DNA from: WTKD01 sp965243525
GTDB taxonomy: Bacteria > Spirochaetota > Spirochaetia > WTKD01
Length of the DNA stretch: 64,000 nucleotides
Direction: 5' to 3'
NCBI GenBank assembly: GCA_965243525.1
Contig: OZ251568.1
Location: 1,302,001 to 1,366,000 of the forward strand
The notes under the pieces were generated by a model. It made no database searches. It worked only from the letters and a program-made list of their open reading frames with translations, and was not told the DNA's origin. Made by a program: the position numbers and the translations under genes. Every line of letters begins with the position of its first letter. Position 1 is the first letter of the stretch. Positions 9,109 to 16,775 of the stretch are shown here, piece after piece.

Positions 9109-12100
9109 ATGGATACTAGATCAACCCACCCAAGCGATGAATCATCAAAAAAACGTATATATGGATTTGACCTTGGCACTGCAAGCATTGGTTGGGCGGT
9201 TTTGGAAGAAGAAGATGTTCCCAAGACCGAGGGTGGTCAATCAATACACATCGTTGATGCCGGAGTGCGGTGTTTTCCTGAACCAGTGGAACCGGACACT
9301 CGACAGCTGAAGAATCCAAAACGTAGATCAGAACGATTAACCAGAAGACGAATAAGCAGGAAGGCATTGCGAAAACAGGAATTGAAGGCCTTGCTTGCGC
9401 GCATATTGTTTCCGGGGCGACCTTTCTCGACACAGGATTTTCACGATCTGTTTCGTAGCACGCAAAAGGGAATAGAGGAGCAAAAAAAATCCCCCTTCCA
9501 ACTTCGCATTGAAGCTCTGAATGGAGAAAAACTCACAAGAGAAGAATTGTTCCGCGCCCTTTTTCATTATGCAAAGCATCGTGGATACCGTTCAAGCAGG
9601 TCTCAGGACATAGATCAAAACAACGATGATGCAGAACAAAAAAAGGTTCTTAGATCCCTGCAAGAAACGCGGGAGCGAAAAGAAAAAGAAAAGATACAGT
9701 ATACCTCACAACTGTGGTATGAAGATCAGCAAAGGGCGAGGAGGGAAGAATCAACGATTGTTTCTATGCGAAATAAATCCGGTGATTATGCGCATGTATT
9801 TTTGCGGAGTGATATAGAAGATGAGATACGCGCAGTGCTCAAGGCTCAGCGAGTGTATTATCCCGAATTGACCGAGAAGCAAGAAGAAAAATTTATAGAA
9901 ATCAGCATGCGCCAGCGACCCTTGAAGGCGGTCTATGGAATGGTGGGCAGATGTGGGCTTGAGCGGGAGGAAAAACGTGCACCAAAATTTTCTGCCTATG
10001 CTGAGGAGTTCATTCTTTTGACCAAGATTCAGAACCTGCGCATCGTCCTTGAAGATGGTGAGCGTGCATTGACGGTGGAAGAAAAACAGGCGATCAAGGA
10101 TGCCTATTATGAAAAACATCGTGTTCAAACAAAGGGCATGACCTATAAACATGTGCGCAAGGTCTTGGATGATGTGGAGGGAGCGCCCGTTGCCCCACCG
10201 GATCAGTCAATTTTTACGGTATTGGATACGAAGTATAGAAAAAAAATTCTCGCCTTAGAGCAAAAAAAGAATGAGTCATCTGACGAAGGCGCATCGTCCA
10301 AAAAGAATAAATCACCCGAAGAAGCAGCAGATGATGTTGAATCTGCCACCTCTTTCATGTTGATTAAAAAGGGAACGCAAACGCCTGCGCATATGCAAAA
10401 GGCCATTGATGCGGAACTCGAGATGATAGATCCACAATATCATGTGCATATTCAAAACATCATTGCAAATGCGGTTTCGTATTTCAACGAATACGACGAT
10501 ATGAACACCCATGCATTTGTGGAGGACGCCATTGGTGAATACGTGCACAGGGTGCATCCGGAGATAGGGGGAAGTGATTCTCAAAACCTCATTCTGGTGC
10601 TGAGTAGGTTTTTCACCGAAGAGGTCAAGAAGAAGGTGTTCAATAGTCTCGATTGGTCTGGGGTGACCAATTATTCGCTGCGTGCCTATGCAAAATTGCT
10701 GCCGCTGCTGCGAAAATGGATTGATCTCGACAAGGCCGTTGAAGGGGTGGGGTATACCCTCCGACAAGAACAGCAAAAATCACATCGATTGCCTACCTTG
10801 ATTACCCTTGAAAAAGAATTTGCAGTTGATGTTCCCACCAATCCACTGGTTATTCGCGCGACGAGTCAGTTTCGGAGGCTCTTTCATGCCATGCTTCGCA
10901 CATATGGCCCCCCGCACCAGGTGAATTTTGAACTCTTGCGAACCTATAACACGATTGAATCAAAGAAAAAGGTGATAGAGCGACAGAAAAAGAACAATGC
11001 AGAAAAAACGCGCGCTGCGAAACTGCTTGAAGACAATGGCACAGCAGTAACCGGCATCAACATCACCAAGGCTCGCTTTCTCGCTGAACAAGACAATATC
11101 TGTGTGTATTGTGAGAGAACGCTGTCTTTGTCTGGTATTAATGATTATGAAATCGATCATATCATTCCAATTTCACTCTCGCAGGATGACAGTCTTTCGA
11201 ACAAGGTCCTGGTGCACCGGGAATGCAATCAAAACAAGCGGAACAGAACGCCCTATCATTTTTTAAAGGATGCTTCGGGGTTTTCCTTTGATAATCTCAA
11301 AACCCTTTTGAAGAAAAGGATCAAGAAAATATCTTCAAAGAAGCGTTTGAACCTCTTGAATCAGCAAACGACGGAGGAGATCCAAAAGGGATTCACCAAT
11401 CGACATTTCAGCGATACAAGCTATATTTCTCGATTTATAAAGAATTATCTGGAAGACTTTTTTGATTTTCCTGCATACAAGGATATGCGCCGGAGGATTC
11501 TTGTCACGCAGGGATCGTTGACGAGCATGCTTCGTGATGTGTATAAGATCCAGAAAATCCGTGGCATTGAGGGATATCTCAGCAAAAAAGAATGGATTGA
11601 AAAGCGTTATGCTGAAAATCTTCAGAAGCAAACAGGTTTGCTTGATGAATTGGAGATGCATTATGTCGGTGATAGGCATCATGCCTTCGATGCAATATGC
11701 GTTGGGCTTGTCAGTTATTCGTTCCTGCAACGCTATGCAGGTCTCCATAAAAGGATGAATTTTTGGGTCCAAGAACGAATAGAAAAGAAGGATGTGCGCT
11801 TTGGTGTCACGCGAAAGACCACGGCAGAGGTCATGCGTAAAAACCTTGGAGAGTTTGGCCTTCCTTCTTATGGCTATGTTGGCAGCAGATGGAATGAAAT
11901 CAGCAAAACCATGTTTGTTTCTCGTTCAGTTGAGGCTTCGATTTCAGGAGCCCTGCACAAGGAAACGGTTTTTCGCAAGCGTAGAGAACAGACCAAGCAA
12001 GGGGTGGATGATTGGTTTTATAAGCGGATATCCCTTGCTTCTTCCACAAAGGAGGCGGTTAGAGGGTATATCAATACGGACAAAGTGGTTGCTAATAACA

Positions 12101-12729
12101 TAGTGCAAGAGGCCGTGAAGAGATGGTTTGACGCCCCGGATGAGCGTGATGAAAAGGGAAAAAAGGTCGTCACTTCCTTTCCGAAGGTACGTGTGGGGCA
12201 ATCTTTGATCAGCATTCGGAATTTGACGATCAAAACAGCGTTCAAACTGGGCACATTGGCGAGGATTGACCGTGGCTTTGTGGAGAATGAATCGCATATA
12301 CGCGCTGATTTGTTCTCTGTCGAGGAGAAGCAACAAAAGAAATATTATCTGCGTTTTGTAAGCCCCTTGTCGTTCCAACAGGAGCGAGGGACGATGAAGG
12401 AAGGGTCTGCTGATCAGTTTTCTGCCGGCACACGTCTTGGTCTTGGTCGTAGATTGGATGCATCGTATCAGTATAAGTTTTCCCTGTTTCCTGGTGAGGC
12501 CTTTCAGTTTCAGAAGAAGAAAAATGGTCCAATTGAAACTGTCTATTTTGTTGGGGGTACAGTTAGTGATAATCGAGTTGAATACAAACCCCATGACAGA
12601 CGCCTTCTAAAAAAACATCACCAGCTTCGTATGGCGGTAACTTCTCTCCATCATTTGCAGAAGGTCGCCGTTGATTATCTTGGTGGCATTTCGTGTATAC
12701 GTTCGGCGTACCCGCCATGGAATAAATAA
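9109..12729 (+). CDS. cas9: CRISPR-associated endonuclease Cas9, type II-C-like
   Basis: RNA-guided DNA endonuclease of 1206 residues with all nuclease residues present. RuvC-I is YGFDLGTASIGWAVL with Asp21, followed by the arginine-rich bridge helix RRSERLTRRRISRK. RuvC-II is VNFELLR with Glu608. The HNH domain has YEIDHIIPIS with His684 and a later HRECNQNKRNR. RuvC-III is HHAFDAICVG with His858 and Asp861. The recognition lobe contains WSGVTNYSLRA, a known Cas9 signature. A charged, low-complexity linker of about 35 residues (roughly 385-420) precedes it. The gene has an AAGGAG ribosome site and is followed by cas1 and cas2 only, with no csn2 or cas4, hence subtype II-C. It is long for II-C, which is usually about 1000-1100. 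Confidence 0.97.
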   Translation: MDTRSTHPSDESSKKRIYGFDLGTASIGWAVLEEEDVPKTEGGQSIHIVDAGVRCFPEPVEPDTRQLKNPKRRSERLTRRRISRKALRKQELKALLARILFPGRPFSTQDFHDLFRSTQKGIEEQKKSPFQLRIEALNGEKLTREELFRALFHYAKHRGYRSSRSQDIDQNNDDAEQKKVLRSLQETRERKEKEKIQYTSQLWYEDQQRARREESTIVSMRNKSGDYAHVFLRSDIEDEIRAVLKAQRVYYPELTEKQEEKFIEISMRQRPLKAVYGMVGRCGLEREEKRAPKFSAYAEEFILLTKIQNLRIVLEDGERALTVEEKQAIKDAYYEKHRVQTKGMTYKHVRKVLDDVEGAPVAPPDQSIFTVLDTKYRKKILALEQKKNESSDEGASSKKNKSPEEAADDVESATSFMLIKKGTQTPAHMQKAIDAELEMIDPQYHVHIQNIIANAVSYFNEYDDMNTHAFVEDAIGEYVHRVHPEIGGSDSQNLILVLSRFFTEEVKKKVFNSLDWSGVTNYSLRAYAKLLPLLRKWIDLDKAVEGVGYTLRQEQQKSHRLPTLITLEKEFAVDVPTNPLVIRATSQFRRLFHAMLRTYGPPHQVNFELLRTYNTIESKKKVIERQKKNNAEKTRAAKLLEDNGTAVTGINITKARFLAEQDNICVYCERTLSLSGINDYEIDHIIPISLSQDDSLSNKVLVHRECNQNKRNRTPYHFLKDASGFSFDNLKTLLKKRIKKISSKKRLNLLNQQTTEEIQKGFTNRHFSDTSYISRFIKNYLEDFFDFPAYKDMRRRILVTQGSLTSMLRDVYKIQKIRGIEGYLSKKEWIEKRYAENLQKQTGLLDELEMHYVGDRHHAFDAICVGLVSYSFLQRYAGLHKRMNFWVQERIEKKDVRFGVTRKTTAEVMRKNLGEFGLPSYGYVGSRWNEISKTMFVSRSVEASISGALHKETVFRKRREQTKQGVDDWFYKRISLASSTKEAVRGYINTDKVVANNIVQEAVKRWFDAPDERDEKGKKVVTSFPKVRVGQSLISIRNLTIKTAFKLGTLARIDRGFVENESHIRADLFSVEEKQQKKYYLRFVSPLSFQQERGTMKEGSADQFSAGTRLGLGRRLDASYQYKFSLFPGEAFQFQKKKNGPIETVYFVGGTVSDNRVEYKPHDRRLLKKHHQLRMAVTSLHHLQKVAVDYLGGISCIRSAYPPWNK

Positions 12730-12762
12730 TCAATAATACATGTGTGTTTCCGATACAAACGT

Positions 12763-13698
12763 ATGGCAGGATTTAGAACCGTTGTCTTGAGCAATCCATG
12801 CGCGCTTTCGGTGCAGCATAATCAGCTTTCAGTTGCTCTTGATGGACAGGCAGTTTCAATTGCCTTTGAAGACATCGCTTGCATCGTTCTGGGGCATCAC
12901 ACGATCACCATGACCCACCCTGTGTTGAGCACCTGTGCGCAATATCACATTGCTGTGATATGCATCGACAACCGGTTCATGCCGGTGGGAATGATGGTTT
13001 CACAGGCAAGCCCAAGCCCCGCGGTACGTGTTTCACAACAGCAGCGGAAGATATCAAAGCGTCTCTGTGACCGCATGTGGAAGACCATCGTGCACCATAA
13101 GGTTTCATTGCAAGCAATGGTGCTTTCCTTGCTTGGACACACACAAACCTATGAAAATCTGTCTCAGCTGAGCAGACTTATAAAAGATGGAGATCCCGAT
13201 AATCGAGAGGCGCACGCATCGCGGGTTTATTTTCCCGCCCTGTTTGGCTCTTCCTTCAGCCGTAAGAAAAAGACAGGGATCAACGCCTGTTTGAACTATG
13301 GATATGCGCTCATTCGAGCACGCCTTGCGCAATACCTTGCGATGAGTGGTTGTGTTCTTTCCTGGGGCATCCACCATCACAGCGTGGAGAACGCATGCAA
13401 CCTTGTGGATGACCTTTTGGAGGTGTTTCGCCCCATTGTTGACCTCTTTGTCGTGCGCCATCTTGTGCCGCGGGACGATTTTGATGATAGCCGTGAACGA
13501 TTGGAGAAGGAAGAAAAATCGATACTCTATGGACTCTTCACATCGTCCTTGTTCGATCCAAAGCATGACGAAACGATAGATTGTGCCTATGCCATGCAGA
13601 TCACCGCACAACGTTTTGCGCGCGCATTGATAACCGGACATAGTCGAGAATTGGTGTTTTGCACCTTTTGCACAGAAGCCTATGCAAAGGCTGCCTAA
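12763..13698 (+). CDS. cas1: CRISPR integrase Cas1
   Basis: Catalytic subunit of the Cas1-Cas2 spacer integrase, 311 residues from the chosen start MAGFRTVVLSNPCALS, where the family normally begins. An in-frame GTG 21 bp upstream is possible. Metal-binding residues are visible: Glu139 in REAHASRVYFPALFG, a His in GIHHHSVENACN (184-186), and Asp196/197 in LVDDLLEVFRPIVD. These motifs match type II Cas1. The gene lies 33 bp after cas9 and overlaps or abuts cas2, so the three form one operon. Confidence 0.96.
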   Translation: MAGFRTVVLSNPCALSVQHNQLSVALDGQAVSIAFEDIACIVLGHHTITMTHPVLSTCAQYHIAVICIDNRFMPVGMMVSQASPSPAVRVSQQQRKISKRLCDRMWKTIVHHKVSLQAMVLSLLGHTQTYENLSQLSRLIKDGDPDNREAHASRVYFPALFGSSFSRKKKTGINACLNYGYALIRARLAQYLAMSGCVLSWGIHHHSVENACNLVDDLLEVFRPIVDLFVVRHLVPRDDFDDSRERLEKEEKSILYGLFTSSLFDPKHDETIDCAYAMQITAQRFARALITGHSRELVFCTFCTEAYAKAA

Positions 13699-13762
13699 GG
13701 CTTATTCGGATGCGCAGGCGCAGCGCTTTCTCATCAACCTCTGTACGCGTGAAAAGGAAAAG

Positions 13763-14074
13763 ATGATGTATCTTTTGGTTATGTTTGATCTTCCAGTGAA
13801 ACCCCCAAGTCAGCGCAAGGCTGCAGCACGTTTTCGACATGATCTGTTGAAGGATGGGTATACGATGTTGCAGTATTCGGTTTATGCACGATTCATCCGC
13901 GGCAAGGATTATTACATAAAGCATATGAAGCGGTTGGAGCGTATGACACCCCTGCGGGGACTTGTGCACGTGCTTGCGATAACTGAGCCACAATTCAAAT
14001 CAATGCGCTATCTCGTTGGCGATATCACCAAGAAGACCAATGCATTGCGAGATCAACTGCTGCTTGAATTGTAG
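13763..14074 (+). CDS. cas2: CRISPR integrase subunit Cas2
   Basis: Structural partner of Cas1, about 103 residues. The core begins MMYLLVMFDLPV and continues with FRHDLLKDGYTMLQYSVYAR, the type II Cas2 signature. I place the start at the first of two adjacent Met codons, preceded by AAAAGGAAAAG. The frame is open to 13682, inside cas1, and II-C Cas2 proteins sometimes carry a short N-terminal extension, so a 130-residue form overlapping cas1 is possible. Last gene of the cas operon; it reads towards the probable tracrRNA gene. Confidence 0.93.
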   Translation: MMYLLVMFDLPVKPPSQRKAAARFRHDLLKDGYTMLQYSVYARFIRGKDYYIKHMKRLERMTPLRGLVHVLAITEPQFKSMRYLVGDITKKTNALRDQLLLEL

Positions 14075-14077
14075 ACT

Positions 14078-14089
14078 ATGGTGCACCAT
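14078..14089. repeat. Perfect 12-bp palindrome after cas2
   Basis: ATGGTGCACCAT lies 4 bp after the cas2 stop and 25 bp from the predicted 3' end of the tracrRNA. It might bind a dimeric protein or help separate the converging transcripts; there is no T-run, so it is not a simple terminator. Confidence 0.4.
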
Positions 14090-14113
14090 GCTATCATAGA
14101 TACCACGATGCCT

Positions 14114-14267
14114 AAAAAACATAAGATAGCTGGACATATCTGGTATGTCAACATACTTTGCGCCATATAGGCTTATTTTTCTTTCCTGTTTAAGGATAGC
14201 ATGGGTATGTATATGATGCAAATGGCCACAAAAAAAGCATTTTTTTCGCATAAATGCACCAAATCAT
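14114..14267 (-). ncRNA. Probable tracrRNA
   Basis: Trans-activating RNA that should pair with the crRNA repeat and load Cas9. On the minus strand an anti-repeat contains AGGAAAGAAAAAT (about 14176-14188), matching 12 of the repeat's terminal bases, and further upstream ATCATATACAT matches the other end of the repeat. After it come AAGCC-loop-GGC, then GTATG TTGA CATAC, and a 10-bp bulged stem (ACATA/TATGT with AGATA/TATCT) ending directly in six T (14114-14119), a factor-independent terminator. The tail order resembles the Campylobacter jejuni tracrRNA. The 5' end is set only from a predicted promoter and may be shorter. Confidence 0.75.
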
Positions 14268-14273
14268 ATACCG

Positions 14274-14303
14274 CTAATACAGCATATATCCACAACTTAT
14301 CAA
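14274..14303 (-). promoter_or_regulatory. Predicted tracrRNA promoter
   Basis: TTGATA (14298-14303) and TATTAG (14274-14279) on the minus strand are separated by 18 bp, next to the first repeat. The -35 box is conserved in the decayed copy near 16.77 kb, where the -10 box has become TCTTAG. Confidence 0.5.
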
Positions 14304-14309
14304 GGACCT

Positions 14310-15887
14310 ATTTTATCATACATCAAAATAGGTAGGAAAGAAAAACTTTGGAGCAAGTAAGCGCAGCCATTGGACAATTTTATCATACATCAAAATAGGT
14401 AGGAAAGAAAAACTATAAATTATAAATTTCTACTATTGTAGATATTTTATCATACATCAAAATAGGTAGGAAAGAAAAACGGTAGACTCCCTGGGTCGTG
14501 TCTGTTCGGAATTTTATCATACATCAAAATAGGTAGGAAAGAAAAACAAGAACAATTCGCCGGTCTAGGGAGTTCGTATTTTATCATACATCAAAATAGG
14601 TAGGAAAGAAAAACAAGAACAATTCGCCGGTCTAGGGAGTTCGTATTTTATCATACATCAAAATAGGTAGGAAAGAAAAACCGTAAGTCGTCCTCTACAA
14701 TTCCTACCCCGATTTTATCATACATCAAAATAGGTAGGAAAGAAAAACTCGAGATTATCGCCTACGCCAGCCAACTCAATTTTATCATACATCAAAATAG
14801 GTAGGAAAGAAAAACCTCGCTCGTGCGCTTCCTCGAACTTGCGTTATTTTATCATACATCAAAATAGGTAGGAAAGAAAAACCTGCCGTAAGAGTACTTT
14901 TCCAAGTCCATAATTTTATCATACATCAAAATAGGTAGGAAAGAAAAACTGGTTGATTTCAACCCAGTCCTTGCCTTCCATTTTATCATACATCAAAATA
15001 GGTAGGAAAGAAAAACTCAATATCAATTTCGCTGGTTGCGATTGATATTTTATCATACATCAAAATAGGTAGGAAAGAAAAACCCTGTGATTCTTGCTAC
15101 TGGCTTACTGGTTATTTTATCATACATCAAAATAGGTAGGAAAGAAAAACCATACACGGTGTACAAAAATGCTACAAGTCATTTTATCATACATCAAAAT
15201 AGGTAGGAAAGAAAAACCCAGAGCGTGTCTGTTCGGATTCGTCAAAAATTTTATCATACATCAAAATAGGTAGGAAAGAAAAACTCCTCTAATTTTTCAC
15301 AAGGATTAACTGTTATTTTATCATACATCAAAATAGGTAGGAAAGAAAAACTTTGGGAAGAAGTTGTAGAGCAAGCTAGCTATTTTATCATACATCAAAA
15401 TAGGTAGGAAAGAAAAACCAAAAGAATTCCAAGGCTACCAAGATGAAGATTTTATCATACATCAAAATAGGTAGGAAAGAAAAACCAGCGTCTGTTAGTA
15501 TTCGTTGCTGCTCGGATTTCATCATACATCAAAATAGGTAGGAAAGAAAAACATTCTTCTGTCGCAATACGGTGTACATCACATTTTATCATACATCAAA
15601 ATAGGTAGGAAAGAAAAACTCTAAAACGCCATGGAGCTCAAGACGCTTGATTTTATCATACATCAAAATAGGTAGGAAAGAAAAACTGATCTACGAATCA
15701 ATCGCAAGGTTCTCACATTTTATCATACATCAAAATAGGTAGGAAAGAAAAACACTCGAAATGTATTATAAACGAGTACTCGGATTTTATCATACATCAA
15801 AATAGGTAGGAAAGAAAAACAGTTTTGGATGAATCAGTGAATGTATTTCGATTTTATCATACATCAAAATAGGTAGGAAAGAAAAAC
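14310..15887 (-). CRISPR. CRISPR array, 24 repeats of 37 nt, 23 spacers of 30 nt
   Basis: Read on the plus strand the repeat starts ATTTTATCATACATC and ends GGTAGGAAAGAAAAAC. Starts follow a strict 67-bp period (14310 + 67n, n 0-23). All repeats look identical except repeat 19, with T to C at 15520. Spacers 4 (14548-14577) and 5 (14615-14644) are identical. The reverse complement starts GTTTTTC and ends GATAAAAT, the pattern of II-C repeats such as Campylobacter (GTTTTAG to GGTAAAAT). With the tracrRNA orientation, this indicates crRNA transcription from the minus strand, opposite to the cas genes. The decayed repeats at the 16.5-16.9 kb side suggest that the 14.31-kb end is the newer one. 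Confidence 0.97.
14414..14443. other. Spacer 2: Cas12a direct-repeat sequence
   Basis: The last 20 nt of this spacer (14424-14443) read AAATTTCTACTATTGTAGAT. This is the stem-loop (TCTAC, TATT loop, GTAGA) and terminal T that define the processed end of type V-A (Cas12a) direct repeats. The spacer ends exactly where a Cas12a repeat would end. No cas12a gene or V-A array is in the window. Confidence 0.85.
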
Positions 15888-15893
15888 AAAGTG

Positions 15894-16496
15894 TTATGTT
15901 TCTTTTGTTCTTTTGAAGCCAAAATCAGGGTTTTCTTCTCGGGCAAGCATTTCCATGAATGTTGCAAATCGCCTCTGTCTGGTTTCGGATCTCTTCGCAC
16001 TTGCCAATTCGTATGCGATGACATATTGACTTGATTTGTTGAGGCGTGCAAAGAACTGTTTCGCCTTTGGCTTGCTCTCCAATGCTTCTAGGAAATCTGC
16101 TGGCACTTTCATTTCGCTTATCGCATAGGCGGCCTCCCACTGTCCATTTGCTTTGGCAGCACGGATAGGAGCGAGCCCTGCCTCAGTCATCCGCCCCTCG
16201 CTTATCAGACGTTCCGCATGCTCTCTGTTTCGTTTCGACCAATTGCTTCGCGCTCTCCTGGGTGTAATGCGCTGAACATAGGCTTGGTCATCGATTGACT
16301 TCTTGATGCCGTCGATCCAGCCCCAACACAGTGACTCAATCACGACGTCGTCCCAAGTCACGCTTGGAATGCCTGTCTTTTTCTTGAATATCTTCACCCA
16401 CAGTTCACTTTCGGTGGCGTGATTTGCCTTGAGCCATCGACCAAGGTCTTCCGGTGTTGCAAAGGGCATGATTCTCGCTGGATTGGGTTCAGGCAT
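15894..16496 (-). CDS. YdeI/OmpD-associated (OmdA) family protein inside the CRISPR region
   Basis: Cytoplasmic protein of 200 residues of the YdeI family, linked in some bacteria to peptide or bacteriocin tolerance; its molecular activity is not established. Recognisable stretches are WLKANHATESELWVKIFKKKTGIPSVTWDDVVIESLCWGWIDGIKK near the N terminus and TPRRARSNWSKRN in the middle. The start follows AAAGGAAT. The stop lies 6 bp from the last intact CRISPR repeat, and the start codon is 30 bp from a near-intact solitary repeat, so the gene is wedged into the CRISPR region. It is on the same strand as the predicted crRNAs, so its promoter could feed into the array. Confidence 0.85.
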   Translation of the reverse strand: MPEPNPARIMPFATPEDLGRWLKANHATESELWVKIFKKKTGIPSVTWDDVVIESLCWGWIDGIKKSIDDQAYVQRITPRRARSNWSKRNREHAERLISEGRMTEAGLAPIRAAKANGQWEAAYAISEMKVPADFLEALESKPKAKQFFARLNKSSQYVIAYELASAKRSETRQRRFATFMEMLAREENPDFGFKRTKET

Positions 16497-16526
16497 AAAC
16501 TAGATTCCTTTCAGCATAAGGCTTTG

Positions 16527-16629
16527 GTTTTATCATACATCAAAATAAGCAGGAAAGAAAAACAGGGCCGGGCGACGTGGGCAAGGAGGATATTCTATAC
16601 ATACGTCAAAATAGGTGCGCATGCTTTAT
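16527..16629 (-). CRISPR. Decayed CRISPR remnant, two repeats
   Basis: A near-intact repeat (16527-16563, AGGTAGG changed to AAGCAGG) is followed after 29 nt by a degenerate repeat (16593-16629) that keeps CATACGTCAAAATAGGT but loses its 3' third. The 66-bp offset is close to the 67-bp period of the main array. It lies just beyond the YdeI-family gene, in the same orientation as the main array. Confidence 0.8.
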
Positions 16630-16639
16630 GCTGGATGGG

Positions 16640-16775
16640 CTATTTCTCTTTTCTGTTTAAGAATAGGATGGGTGCAAATATGATGCAGATGGCTATCAAA
16701 ACAATATTTTTTTCGTATAGATGTATAAAATCATATGTTGCTAAGACAGCGTATGCCCACAGCGTATCAAGGCTT
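16640..16775 (-). other. Diverged second copy of the tracrRNA/leader module
   Basis: 16640-16771 aligns without gaps to 14173-14304 (about 77% identity by hand count). The homologous parts include the anti-repeat (AAACAGAAAAGAGAAAT instead of AAACAGGAAAGAAAAAT) and the -35 box. The tracrRNA tail and terminator are missing; a decayed repeat follows instead. It is probably a fossil of a duplicated CRISPR locus. Confidence 0.75.

Noticed and set aside
11944..12594. A 216-codon minus-strand frame inside cas9.
   Set aside because: It is antisense to the well-supported Cas9 C-terminal region and looks like no protein family.
9109..14074. Assignment of the CRISPR system to subtype II-A or II-B.
   Set aside because: No csn2 or cas4 gene is present between cas2 and the array or next to cas9; only cas9-cas1-cas2 are seen.
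14000..14251. An 83-codon minus-strand frame over the end of cas2 and the tracrRNA region.
   Set aside because: It runs antisense through cas2 and the tracrRNA hairpins, with no ribosome site or recognisable protein; the conserved frame of the module is a different one.
15838..15900. A frame running from the last repeat into the YdeI-family gene region as a separate ORF.
   Set aside because: The repeat translates in some frames to a hydrophobic stretch (FFFPTYFDV), but this is an artefact of repeat sequence.
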